A stretch of 64,000 bases of DNA from Arthrospira sp. PCC 9108 (lineage in GTDB: Bacteria; Cyanobacteriota; Cyanobacteriia; Cyanobacteriales; Microcoleaceae): assembly GCA_016745315.1 (NCBI GenBank), contig CP066886.1:4774501-4838500 (forward strand), read 5' to 3'. The notes under the pieces were generated by a model. That model was not told where the DNA came from. It worked only from the letters and a program-made list of their open reading frames with translations, and made no database searches. The translations under genes and the position numbers were made by a program. Shown here in pieces: positions 8,838 to 17,894 of this stretch (positions within the stretch are counted from its first letter, which is position 1; every line of letters starts with the position of its first letter).

Positions 8838-8896
8838 GGGGCGGGTTCCACAGTCAGCCATGCTTCCCAACAGTCAGCTTAATAAACCCGCCCCCC
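8838..8896 (+). repeat. Palindromic 57-bp insertion in the RT ORF (copy 1 of 3)
   Basis: GGGGCGGGTT (8838-8847) pairs with AACCCGCCCC (8885-8894) around a 37-nt loop. It interrupts the RT frame between LLAVR and QDNQGK. Near-identical copies sit at the same place in introns B (9890-9946) and F (30057-30113). Confidence 0.75.
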
Positions 8897-9665
8897 AAGA
8901 TAATCAAGGTAAAAGTGCGAGACGTTCAGGCATGAAATAGGGTTGCAATACCCGAAATAACTGCCTGATGGGTATTTCAACCCCTTGGTTGAATATAAGG
9001 AGCGCACTCCTGACCATCCCCATAACTGTTTATATGTCCCAACATTTGTATAGAAATATACAAATAAGGCAGGGAACCCAAGGTCAACACACTCCGTAAT
9101 AATTATTTACATTTCTTAATAATTGAAGGGACGGAAAACCGAACCGGAAAGAAATCGGGAAACCGAACAGGAATAAATGGAATGGAGATGAGGGTAATGG
9201 CGATAGCCACCCCCAGTTTTGGGAATCATAACCCCAGGATTGAAGCGGGGAACGGAAGGCGTGAAGTAGAACCTACTACCAGACGCGACCACTGCCAACC
9301 ATCCATGATTAGGGAAACCAAATGTCCGGATTGAACCATCGTAAGGATTAAGTAGCGAAATAGGTTGATACGCTGCATTCAAAAGAGTAAGGGGAAAAGT
9401 AGGGGTCTTTTTTTACTACCTACACAGACCTTTAAAGTACCCCGGTGGATAGGACAAATCTCAAGATGGAATGCCCATATAAATGGAACGTTTTAACCCC
9501 TTTTAGGCTCTGACAATCTGGTCGAGAAAGTCAGTAGTGAAAGTGTAAGCGCAAGCCTATTAGGGGGTGAGATGTGACCAAAAGCCAACGCCCTGTTGTA
9601 ATGGCAGGGATATGCTAACAGGTCACGGTTTGATTGTAAAGAAATAGAGCCTAGTAGGTGTACAA

Positions 9666-11485
9666 ATGGCGATAGCGAGTTTAAAGAAAGGATTTGGGAA
9701 ACCAAAACCAATCAAGACTACGAACAACGCATGGAAGGCAATCCCATGGACTAAGGTTCAACGGAGAGTTTTCAAGCTCCAAAAGAGTATATTTCAAGCA
9801 GCTAAATCGGGACAAGACGCAAAGGCACGAAGGTGGCAACGTCTATTGGTGAAGTCATATTATGCCCGGCTCCTAGCAGTGCGGCTGTAGGGGCGGGTTC
9901 CACGGTCAGCCATGCTTCCCAACAGTCAGCTTAATAAACCCGCCCCCCAAGCGGGTCAAGGCAAGAAGACAGCCGGTGTTGATGGAGTAAGAGTAATCTC
10001 TCCAAGACAAAGGTTTGAACTGGTCAAGAACATTAAGGGAAACCTCAAAGCAAAACCACTGCGACGGGTTTGGATTCCAAAACCTGGTAGGGATGAAAAA
10101 AGCTGGAATAGGAATACCCACAATCCAAGATAGAGCAAGGCAAGCCTTGGTTAAGTCGGCTCTCGAACCTGAATGGGAATCGAGATTTGAAGGCACAAGC
10201 TACGGGTTCCATCCTGGACGGTCTGCCCATGACGCAATCAGCAGAATTTATATTGCCATAAATAAGGGACAATACTATGTCCTTGATGCTGATATAGCAA
10301 AATGCTCTTACCGTGAACCATGATTACCTATTGTCCAAAATTCATTGTCCAAGCCGCCTAAAAAGAGACCTGAAACAATGGCTCAAAGCAGGTGTGCTAG
10401 ATAACGGTGTACTTGAGGATACAGAAACAGGGACACCTCAAGGAGGGGTAATAAGTCCACTTCTTGCCAACATCGCACTGTTGGGAATGGAAAGATTAAT
10501 CAAAAACCTGTATCCAAATAAAGGAACAGCCATACAAGCCAACCTAATACGATATGCCGATGATTTCGTTGTTATTTCAAAAGACTTAGAAATCATTGAA
10601 CAGTGCAAAACTGCTATAACCGAATGGTTAAAACCTGTAGGATTAGAGATTAAACCCGAAAAGACTCGAATCTGCCACACACTCAAAACCATTGAGTATA
10701 ATGGCAAAATAGAAAAACCGGGGTTTGATTTTCTCGGATTCAATATCAGGCAATACCCAGTAGGAAAATACAAGTCTGGAAAAACCGGGAGTCTCATGAG
10801 CCGACCAATCGGACATAAGACCCACATAAAACCCAGCCAAAAAGCAGTTAAAGCCCACACAGAAGTGATAAAAGGTGTAATTAAACGAAATAAAACCACA
10901 CCTCAATCAGCCCTGATTAAACAGCTAAACCCGATGATTCGGGGATGGTCAAACTATTATTCAGCGGTAGTCTCGACAGAGACCTTCACTAAGCTAGACT
11001 TCATAATCTGGTTAATGTTAAGGGCATCGACAAATTCAAGATGCGGAGAGGCGAATTACAAAAAGCTAGAAAACTATTTCAGACATGGAACGGTTAAACT
11101 TAGCAATGGGAAAGAAAGGCATGAATCTTGGTTATTCCAGACCAATGATGGACACCAATTATGGAAACATAACTGGACTCCGATTGTCAGACACACCTTA
11201 ATTCGCCCAGACGCAACGCCATACGACGGAAATTGGACTTACTGGGCAACCAGGAAAGGACAAGCAATCGATACGCCAAATAGGGTAGCAAAACTACTCA
11301 AAAAACAAAAAGGCAAGTGCACCTGGTGTGGGCAATTCTTTACCCCATCAGATTTAATTGAAGTAGACCACATTGTACCTAGAAGCCATGGCGGAAAGGA
11401 TGAATACAAAAATCTTCAATTATTACACCGCCACACCCGCGATGATAAAACAGCTCTTGATGAAGAGATGATGCTGTACTCTTAA
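9666..11485 (+). pseudogene. Group II intron-encoded RT/maturase with HNH domain (intron B), broken
   Basis: The piece from 9666 reads MAIASLKKGFGKPKPIK to LLAVRL then a stop at the palindromic element. The next piece reads GKKTAGVDGVRVISPRQRF to PGRDEK and breaks in frame at about 10100. The next, DRARQALVKSALEPEW to DADIAKCSYREP, breaks at 10322. The last piece (from 10313, 390 codons) has YADDFVVIS with the catalytic aspartates, maturase-X GWSNYYS, and an HNH zinc module (CTWCGQFFTPSDL, EVDHIVPRSHGGKDEY). The family normally reverse transcribes and helps splice its own intron. With three interruptions this copy should not make full-length protein unless recoding occurs. Confidence 0.85.
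9890..9946 (+). repeat. Palindromic insertion in the RT ORF (copy 2 of 3)
   Basis: Stem GGGGCGGGTT (9890-9899) and AACCCGCCCC (9937-9946). Same position and nearly the same loop as the copies in introns A and F. Confidence 0.75.
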
Positions 11486-11588
11486 CAAGGAGACGGTCAA
11501 ATTAGGAGCCGTATGAGGTGAAAGTCTCATGTACGGTTCTGCTGCTGAATGGGAGGGGTAGACCGTGAGGTCTATCTCGACCCCTATT

Positions 11589-11616
11589 AGACGGCTGGAG
11601 TAGATGGAGAGATAGC
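11589..11616 (+). pseudogene. Sliver of the intron A RT ORF between introns B and C
   Basis: Twenty-eight bases read (K)TAGVDGEIA in the frame that follows QDNQGK at 8914 and precedes KCSYREP at 13410. Compared with intron B, the RT region between TAGVDG and DIAKC (roughly 300 bp) is missing. Confidence 0.6.
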
Positions 11617-13409
11617 GTGGGAGACGTTTAGGAGTGAAATAGGGCTGCAATGCCTGAAATAACCTCCTAGTGGGACTTCCACTCCTTGGTGGAATATAAG
11701 GGATTCGCACCCCTGACCATCCCATAACTATCTATGTGTCTCAACATCTGGCTTCGACAACCAGATAAGGCAGAGAGACTCAAGGTCAAGACTGAGCGAA
11801 AAAAAGAGGGGAGTTGTGTTATGGTCGAAAGAGAAGTCACCTTCCCCAACTCCAATTCCAAACCGTGCTTGCGAGTTTCCCAGCACACGGCTCCTGATGT
11901 AGATACCCTATTGTCAGTAGGAACAGGGCTACAACCCCCCGCTTTGTAACCTCAACTTTGGGAGCTAAATACAACACGTAGTCTTTAAACTCGCTTTCGT
12001 CATCAAACTCTTACTTGTCGCGGTCTCTATATCCACACCGTGACTAGTGGGCATATCCTAACCATTACAGTTAGGCATTGGCTTTCAGTCACATCCTTTC
12101 CCCTTAAAGGTATACGCTTACACTTTTCACTACTGTGCAGGTACATCCTGCCACTTGAGAGCCTAAAAGGGGTTTAAACGTTCCGTTTATACGGGCATTC
12201 CATCTTTAGACTTGTCCTATCCACCGGGGTACACTTTAAAGGTCTGTGTAGGTAGTGAGTTGAGACTCCTACTTTTCCCCTTACTCTTTTGAGCGCAGCG
12301 TGTCAACCTATTTCGCTACTTACTCATTACGGTGGTTCAAGTCGGAACATTCAGATTTCCTTAGTCATGGATGGTTGGCAGTGGTCGCATATGGTAGTAG
12401 GTTCTACTTCACGCCTTCCGTTCCCCGCTTCAATCTGACGGGTTATGATTCCTCAAACTGGGGGTGGCTACCGCCGTTACTCTCAACTTCGCGCTATAAT
12501 AGGAGGCTCACAACTTCCTCTGTTCTAACGTTCTGTCTTGACCCTGAGTTCCCTGCCTTGCTTAGATTTCTCCAAGCGTCGGGACATATAAACAGTTATG
12601 GGATGGTCTAGGGATAAGAATGAGAGTGCGTCTCCCTATATTTCACCAAGGGGTGAAAGTCCCACTAAGAGGTTATTTCGGGCATTGCAGCCCTATTTCA
12701 CTCCTAAACGTTTCGCACAAACCCCTTGAGTATAACGTAAGGTTGAGAGTAACGGCGGTAGCCACCCCCAATTTGAGGATTCACACTCAACGGGTTGAAG
12801 CGGGGAACGGAAGGCATAATAGAGGAACCTACCTCTCACTCGAGCACTGCCAACCATCCATGATTAGGGAAACCGAATGTCCGGCTTGAACCATATGTAA
12901 TGCGTCAGTAGCGAAATAGGTTGATACGCTGCGCTCAAAAGGGCGAGGGAAAAAAAGTAGGAGGCTGCTATAACTACCTACACAGACCTTTAAAAGTACC
13001 CCGGTGGATAGGACAAATCTAAAGATGGAATGCCCGCATAGATGGAACGTTTAAACCCCTCATTGGCTCTCAAGTGGCGGGATGTACCCGTGGAGTAGTG
13101 AAAAGTGTAAGCGTATGCCTTTAAGGGGAAAGGATGTGATTGAAAGCTAATGCCTAACTGTAATGGTTAGGATATGCCCACTAATCACGGTGTGGATATA
13201 GAGACCGCGATAAGTAAGAGTTTAATGGCAGCGAGTTGAAAGACTAACGCAAGCATATAGCTTTGAAAGTTGAGGTCATAAAGCAGGGGGTTGTAACCCT
13301 GTTCCCAGTGACAAAAGGGGTATCTACATCAGGAGCCGTGTGCTGGGAAACTCGCGAGCACGGTTTGGAATGGGAGGGGTAGGCTGTGAAGTTTATCTCG
13401 ACCCCTAAC
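11617..13409 (+). mobile_element. Group II intron C (ORF-less, chimeric), inserted in intron A and itself hit by intron D
   Basis: The 5' end is GTGGGAGACGTTTAGGAGTG at 11617. The 3' end is CGACCCCTAAC at 13409. Without the reverse insertion at 11818-12718 it is about 892 nt and has no RT gene. Its body resembles the ORF-less introns (D, E, G, I), but its domain VI and last bases are those of the RT-bearing type, so it looks like a hybrid. Domain V (GGAGCCGTGTGCTGGG...) is near 13342. Confidence 0.75.
11818..12718 (-). mobile_element. Group II intron D (ORF-less), reverse-oriented inside intron C
   Basis: Read leftward, it starts GTGCGAAACGTTTAGGAGTG at 12718 and ends CGACCATAAC at 11818 (901 nt). 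No RT gene is present. The flanking intron C sequence resumes on both sides as in the uninterrupted relative at 41131-42067 (CCTTGAGTATAACG after the insertion). Because it is antisense to C it cannot be spliced from a C or A transcript. Confidence 0.8.
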
Positions 13410-14590
13410 AAAATGCTCTTACCGTGAACCATGATTACCTACTGTCCAAAATTCATTGTCCAAGCAGCCTGAAAAGAGACCTAAAACAATGGTTAAAATC
13501 AGGTGTTTTGGACAACGGCGTGTTTGAGGATACAAAAGCAGGGACACCACAAGGAGGGGTAATAAGTCCACTACTAGCCAACATTGCACTGTTGGGAATG
13601 GTTGGATTAATAGAAACAGGGTATCCCAAGAAAAAAGGAAAGGTACAAGCCACCTTAATAAGATACGCCGATGATTTTGTAGTGATATCACCATCACTCG
13701 AAATTATTGAACAGTGCCAAACTGCTATCTCCGAATGGTTAAAACCTGTTGGACTAGAAATAAAACCTGAAAAGACTCGAATTTGCCACACGCTTAATCC
13801 TATTAAGTATGATGGCAAAACAGAGGAACCAGGGTTCGACTTCCTGGGATTCAATATCAGGCAATACCCGGCAGGAAAACATAAAACTGGGAAAAGTCCA
13901 CATGGGAAACTATTAGGATTCAAAACCCACATTAAACCCAGCCGTAAAGCAGTTAAAGCCCATACAGAAGTGATTAAAGGTGTAATCAAACAACATAAAA
14001 CAGCACCTCAGTCAGCCCGGATAAGTAAACTAAATCCGATTATTCGGGGATGGTCAAATTATTATTCAGGGGTCGTCTCATCAGAGACCTTCGACAAACT
14101 AGATAACACAATCTGGTTAATGTTACGGGCATGGACAGTATCAAGATGCGAAAAGGCAAGTTACGAAAAGCTAAGAAACTATTTCAGACATGGAACGGTT
14201 AAACTTAGTAATGGGAAAGAAAGGCATGAATCTTGGTTATTCCAAACCAAAGATGGATTCCAATTCTGGAAACATAATTGGACTCCGATTGTCAGACATA
14301 CCCTAGTGCGCCCTGACGCAACACCATACGACGGAAATTGGACTTACTGGGCAATCAGGAAGGGACAAGCAATCGACACGCCAACAAGAGTAGCAAAACT
14401 ACTTAAGAAACAGAAAGGCAGGTGCACCTGGTGTGGGCAATATTTCACCCCATCAGACCTAGCTGAAGTTGACCACATTATACCTCGAAGCCAAGGTGGA
14501 AAGGATGAATACAAGAACCTTCAGCTACTACATCGCCACACCCGCGATGATAAAACAGCTCTGGACAATGAGAGGTTGCTGTACTCTTAA
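13410..14590 (+). pseudogene. RT/maturase/HNH C-terminal part of intron A
   Basis: After KCSYREP and a stop, the frame from 13424 gives 388 codons: MNHDYLLSKIHCPSSLKRDL, the RT core IRYADDFVVIS, maturase GWSNYYS, and an HNH module (CTWCGQYFTPSDL, EVDHIIPRSQGGKDEY). It shares with introns B and J a two-base deletion and changed residues (CSYREP instead of CFDRINH) in RT motif A. It is followed by intron E and then by the domain V of intron A. Confidence 0.8.
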
Positions 14591-14597
14591 CAAGGAG

Positions 14598-15480
14598 GTG
14601 CGAAACGTTCAGGCACGCGCATAGGGTTGCAATACCCGAAATAACTGCCCGGTGGGACTTCCACCCCTTGGTGGAATATAGGGAGTCGCTTCCCTGACCA
14701 TCCCATAACTGTTTATATCTCCCGACGCTTAGGTAACTAAGCAAGGCAGGGGACTCAAGGTCAAGACAGAACGCTTGAACGGTGGGAGTTGTGACCCACC
14801 TAGTATAGCATGAAGTTGAGAGTAACGGCGATAGCCACCCCCAGTTTTGGGAATCATAACCCCAGGATTGAAGCGGGGAACGGAAGGCCTGAAGTAGAAC
14901 CTACTACCATATGCGACCACTGCCAACCATCCATGACTAAGGAAATCTGAATGTTCCGACTTGAACCACCGTCATAAGAAGGTAGCGAAACAGGTTGACA
15001 CGCTGCGCTCAAAAGAGCAAGGGGAAAAGTAGGGGTTTCTCTTTACTACCTACACAGACCTTTAAAATTACCCCGGTGGACAGGACAAGTCTAAAGATGG
15101 AATGCCCGTATAAACGGAACGTTTAAACCCCTTTTAGGCTCTCGGCAGGATGTACCTGCACAGTAGTGAAAAGTGTAAGCGTATACCTTTAAGGGGAAAG
15201 GATGTGGCTGAAAGCTAATGCCTAACTGTAATGGTTAGGATATGCCCACTAGCCACGGTGTGGATATAGAGACCGCGACAATTAAGAGTTTTATGACGAG
15301 TGCGAGTTTAAAGACTACGAGGTTGTATATAGCTCCTAAAGTTGAGGTTACAAAGCGGGGGGTCGTAGCCCTGTTCCTACTGACAAATAGGGTATCTACA
15401 TCAGGAGCCGTGTGCTGGGAAACTTGCAAGCACGGTTTGGAATTGGAGTTGGGGAAGGTGACTTCTCTTTCGACCATAAC
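14598..15480 (+). mobile_element. Group II intron E (ORF-less), inserted just upstream of domain V of intron A
   Basis: Starts GTGCGAAACGTTCAGGC at 14598 and ends CGACCATAAC at 15480 (883 nt). Removing it joins TAACAAGGAG to ACAATCAGACTAGGAGCC, the sequence found uninterrupted in the copy ending at 19179. This position, between the RT stop and domain V, would abolish splicing of A until E is removed. Both are on the plus strand, so two-step twintron splicing is formally possible. Confidence 0.82.
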
Positions 15481-15626
15481 ACAATCAGACTAGGAGCCGG
15501 ATGAGGTGAAAGTCTCAAGTCCGGTTCTGAATGGGAGGGGTAGACCGTGAGGTCTATCTCGACCCCTAATCGATAATGTGACGCCAGTTGCTCCACTTGG
15601 GGAAACCCCAAGACATGGCTGCTCAA

Positions 15627-15819
15627 GACAAAAGTAAGGATTAATCAGCAAATGCACTACATTTTATTTAGTACCACTAAAAAAATTATCTAAACAAATT
15701 ACCTCGCAGCCAAGTGCCAACAAATGTTCACATAAAAAAGAACCAATAAAACCCGCCCCACCTGTTCCCAAAACGCGCTTACGGCAAGACAAATTACTTT
15801 TCACAAGGTGACTATTCAT
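15627..15819 (-). pseudogene. NAD-dependent sugar epimerase/dehydratase, N-terminal remnant
   Basis: From an ATG at 15819 the conceptual product has KRVLGTGGAGFIG (Rossmann GGxGFIG) and, after a one-base slip, LCEHLLALGCEVICLDNFF and SGTK, then a stop and further similarity (NVVHLLINPY). This is the start of a UDP-glucuronate decarboxylase-like short-chain epimerase. The rest is missing, replaced by the far flank of intron A. Confidence 0.65.
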
Positions 15820-15921
15820 CGTTATCTTTACTATCATCCAGTTTTATAAATATCTGTCTTACCCAAAACAGTTGGATATAAGGTAGCTAATTGCCTAATG
15901 CCAGCATGCTAAATACCCTAC

Positions 15922-16713
15922 TTAAAAAAACAAAGCATCCACAGCCACTTTTGCAAATTTAGACTTGGGATAGTTAGCATAATTATTAGGCAAATGATGA
16001 ATTAAACAGCGCGGATCAAGCTGATATTGCTGTTTTATAACCCCTACTAAATTACGGGAATAAAACCCTTTAGGCACTTCTAAATAAGTGATGCCCTGTG
16101 CAGCTTTTTCTCTGATACCCCAACGACCAAAATCGGGGCTAGACGATCCCCCAAAAAAATGTTTTTTCGCCAAAGCCCTATCTAATAAATACATCCCCTG
16201 ATCAGGGGTTGGCAAATTAATAAACTGGTAGTTTTCGGCTACTTCAACACTAGGCGAAGCATTCAAATCTACTGGTGCTACAGTATCTGTTACAAATTTC
16301 TCAGCTTTACCTGTTTGGTACTCGTAGCGCACAAAAGAAGGGATAAAAGGCGTATTTTTCAGCTTTTCGCGACCATCTAGCCAATAAGCAAGGTTTTCGG
16401 GCGTAACTAGGATGTCATCTTCCAAATACCAAAAATGAGTTATATCTGGATATAACTTAAATTTTCTGCGAAACACCTCAAAATGACACCATGTAAGCAA
16501 ATAAGGATGCCCCAACAAAAAAGGTACATAAATAGACACATTATTACCCAATCTAGCACATGCTTGTCTAATAGTATGATGATTATCTAAGTCGTTAGTA
16601 ATGATCGATACATGAATATTGTCACTTAGTAAAGCTAAAGAGGTTGCTACCGTTTTTAGGTAACTTAACCGTGCTTCAACGTAAAAAAAAGTTATTGCAA
16701 CTTCCAGCTTCAT
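15922..16713 (-). CDS. Putative GT-A-type glycosyltransferase
   Basis: A 263-residue soluble protein. It begins MKLEVAITFFYVEARLSYLK and contains HFWYLEDDILVTPENLAYWL near residue 92, an acidic DD motif typical of metal-dependent nucleotide-sugar binding in GT-A enzymes. RWGIREKAAQG and a C-terminal DPRCLIHHLPNNYAN also look conserved in style. No membrane segment. The neighbouring epimerase remnant suggests this was once part of a surface-glycan cluster. The precise family and the sugar are not recognised. Confidence 0.6.
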   Translation of the reverse strand: MKLEVAITFFYVEARLSYLKTVATSLALLSDNIHVSIITNDLDNHHTIRQACARLGNNVSIYVPFLLGHPYLLTWCHFEVFRRKFKLYPDITHFWYLEDDILVTPENLAYWLDGREKLKNTPFIPSFVRYEYQTGKAEKFVTDTVAPVDLNASPSVEVAENYQFINLPTPDQGMYLLDRALAKKHFFGGSSSPDFGRWGIREKAAQGITYLEVPKGFYSRNLVGVIKQQYQLDPRCLIHHLPNNYANYPKSKFAKVAVDALFF

Positions 16714-16792
16714 AACATTTCCATTTAAATATTAATGTTTGTTGGACCTTGGGTCTCCTTGCCTCATTCTGTATCAGAATGATACAAAAACT

Positions 16793-16921
16793 TAGGAACA
16801 TATAAACAGTTATGAGGTCGGTCAGAGGCGAGCCTCTTATATTCAGCCGGGGGGGCTGAAGCCCTCACCAGGTAGTCATTTCGGGCATCTCAGCCCTATT
16901 TCATACCTGAACGTCTGGCAC
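16793..16921 (-). mobile_element. 5' remnant of a group II intron (leftward)
   Basis: Read leftward from 16921 it begins GTGCCAGACGTTCAGGTATG and follows the first 125 nt of the RT-bearing introns up to ACTGTTTATATG. The rest is gone. The IS630 copy 2 starts 15 bp beyond its first base. Confidence 0.75.
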
Positions 16922-16936
16922 CAGTTAGATAATGTA

Positions 16937-17894
16937 TAGCACAAGACAGAACATTTAGGACGTATAATGGCAAGGATATCTACAGAAGACCCAAAAGGCC
17001 AGCCCCCTACAGTTACGACCTTAGACAAAAAGTTATCAATGCAATTGAACTATACGGTATGTCCAAAACCAAAGCCAGTCAATTTTTCCATCTCAGCCGG
17101 AACACTATCAATCTCTGGCTGCAAAGAAAAGCACAGACCGGAGACTTCCTCCCTAAACCTAATCACCGACCTGGCAATAACCACCAAATTACCGACTGGC
17201 ATAAATTCAAGGCTTTTGCCCAAGAGCATGGCGACAAAACCTCCGCTCAAATGGCTCAACTTTGGGATGACGACATCTCTCCTGGCACCATATCCAGAGC
17301 CTTGAAGAAAATTGGCTTCACCAGAAAACAACTTACGGCTACCAAGAAGGTGATGAGCAACAGCGAGAGGAGTTTATTGCTCAGATTGAACATATGGAGC
17401 CGGAAGGGTTGGTTTACCTCGATGAAGCTGGCATGAATAGTCAAGACTCGGATTATCCTTATGGTTACTGCGAGGAAGGACAACGCTTCGATGCCCTCAA
17501 ATCCGGGAAGAGGCAGGGCAGGGTGAGCTATATGGCCCCATGGTGTTATCAACAACTCTTAACTCCCTTTACCTTTGAGGTGAGGGTTGTTGTAATCGGA
17601 CAGTGTTTGAGTTGTGGTTGGAGTTTATCTTAATTCCAACATTGAAGCCAGGTCAAACTCTAGTATTTGACAATGCAACGTTTCATAAAGGGGGGCGGCA
17701 GGCTGAACTGGTGGAGGCAGCTCAATGCCGTTTACTCTATCTTCGGCCTTATTCGCCAGACCTCAACAAGATAGAGAAATATTGGTCGTGGTTGAAAGCC
17801 CGCATTCGCCATTGCACGTGAGCAGTTTGATTCTCTCGATGATGCCATGGATTCTGTTCTCAAGGCTGCGTCCTAACCGTATTGACTAGTGCTA
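16937..17894 (+). mobile_element. IS630-family insertion sequence (copy 2), decayed
   Basis: 958 bp with TAGCAC terminal bases on both ends and flanking TA dinucleotides (16935-16936, 17895-17896). The transposase frame (MSKTKASQFFHLSRNTINLW...) breaks near 17325 (within TRKKTYGYQ), near 17575 (before CNRTVFELW) and near 17816 (the same C-terminal slip as copy 1), so it is inactive. It separates a leftward intron 5' end from a rightward RT fragment. Confidence 0.82.

Larger units (their letters stand above)
8915..11588 (+). mobile_element. Group II intron B (RT-bearing), inserted in the RT ORF of intron A
   Basis: Starts GTGCGAGACGTTCAGGC at 8915 and ends CGACCCCTATT at 11588, about 2.67 kb. 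It contains an N-terminal RT segment, the palindromic element, the central RT, the maturase X domain and an HNH domain, then domain V (GGAGCCGTATGAGGTG...) near 11505. The end at 11588 is chosen because it aligns with the CCCCTAAY ends of sister copies and restores the frame of intron A (GGT AAA A/AG ACG). Confidence 0.8.
7897..15570 (+). mobile_element. Group II intron A, a 7.7-kb composite carrying four other introns
   Basis: The 5' end is GTGCGAGACGTTCAGGC at 7897. The 3' end is domain V/VI ending CGACCCCTAAT at 15570, with domain V (GGAGCCGGATGAGGTG...) near 15490-15525. The host body is split into 7897-8914, 11589-11616, 13410-14597 and 15481-15570. Removing intron B rejoins RT codons reading QDNQGK/KTAGVDG. 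Removing C rejoins EIA/KCSYREP. Removing E rejoins the CAAGGAG/ACAATCAGAC sequence that leads into domain V, as seen uninterrupted in the copy ending at 19179. The RT frame itself is degraded. It is antisense to the gene remnant at its left flank. Confidence 0.8.

Noticed and set aside
11734..12889. Several 70-100 codon ORFs inside introns C and D
   Set aside because: They fall in ribozyme domains that are conserved as RNA between copies, and they change frame freely between copies.
8838..14590. RT genes as retrons or diversity-generating retroelements
   Set aside because: The RTs carry maturase X and HNH modules and lie within ribozyme sequences with domain V hairpins, so they are group II intron proteins. 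No variable-repeat/template pair or msr/msd was seen.
7775..15626. A single small gene spanning intron A (15571-15626 joined to 7775-7896)
   Set aside because: The two flanks are suggestive (SHY then RITRAYHKG), but with the intron ends set as in the sister copies the frame is off by one base, so the join is not supported.
15571..15626. Start of a protein at the right flank of intron A
   Set aside because: The TTG-initiated frame (SSHVLGFPQVEQLASHYR) overlaps the tail of the epimerase remnant and has no ribosome-binding site.
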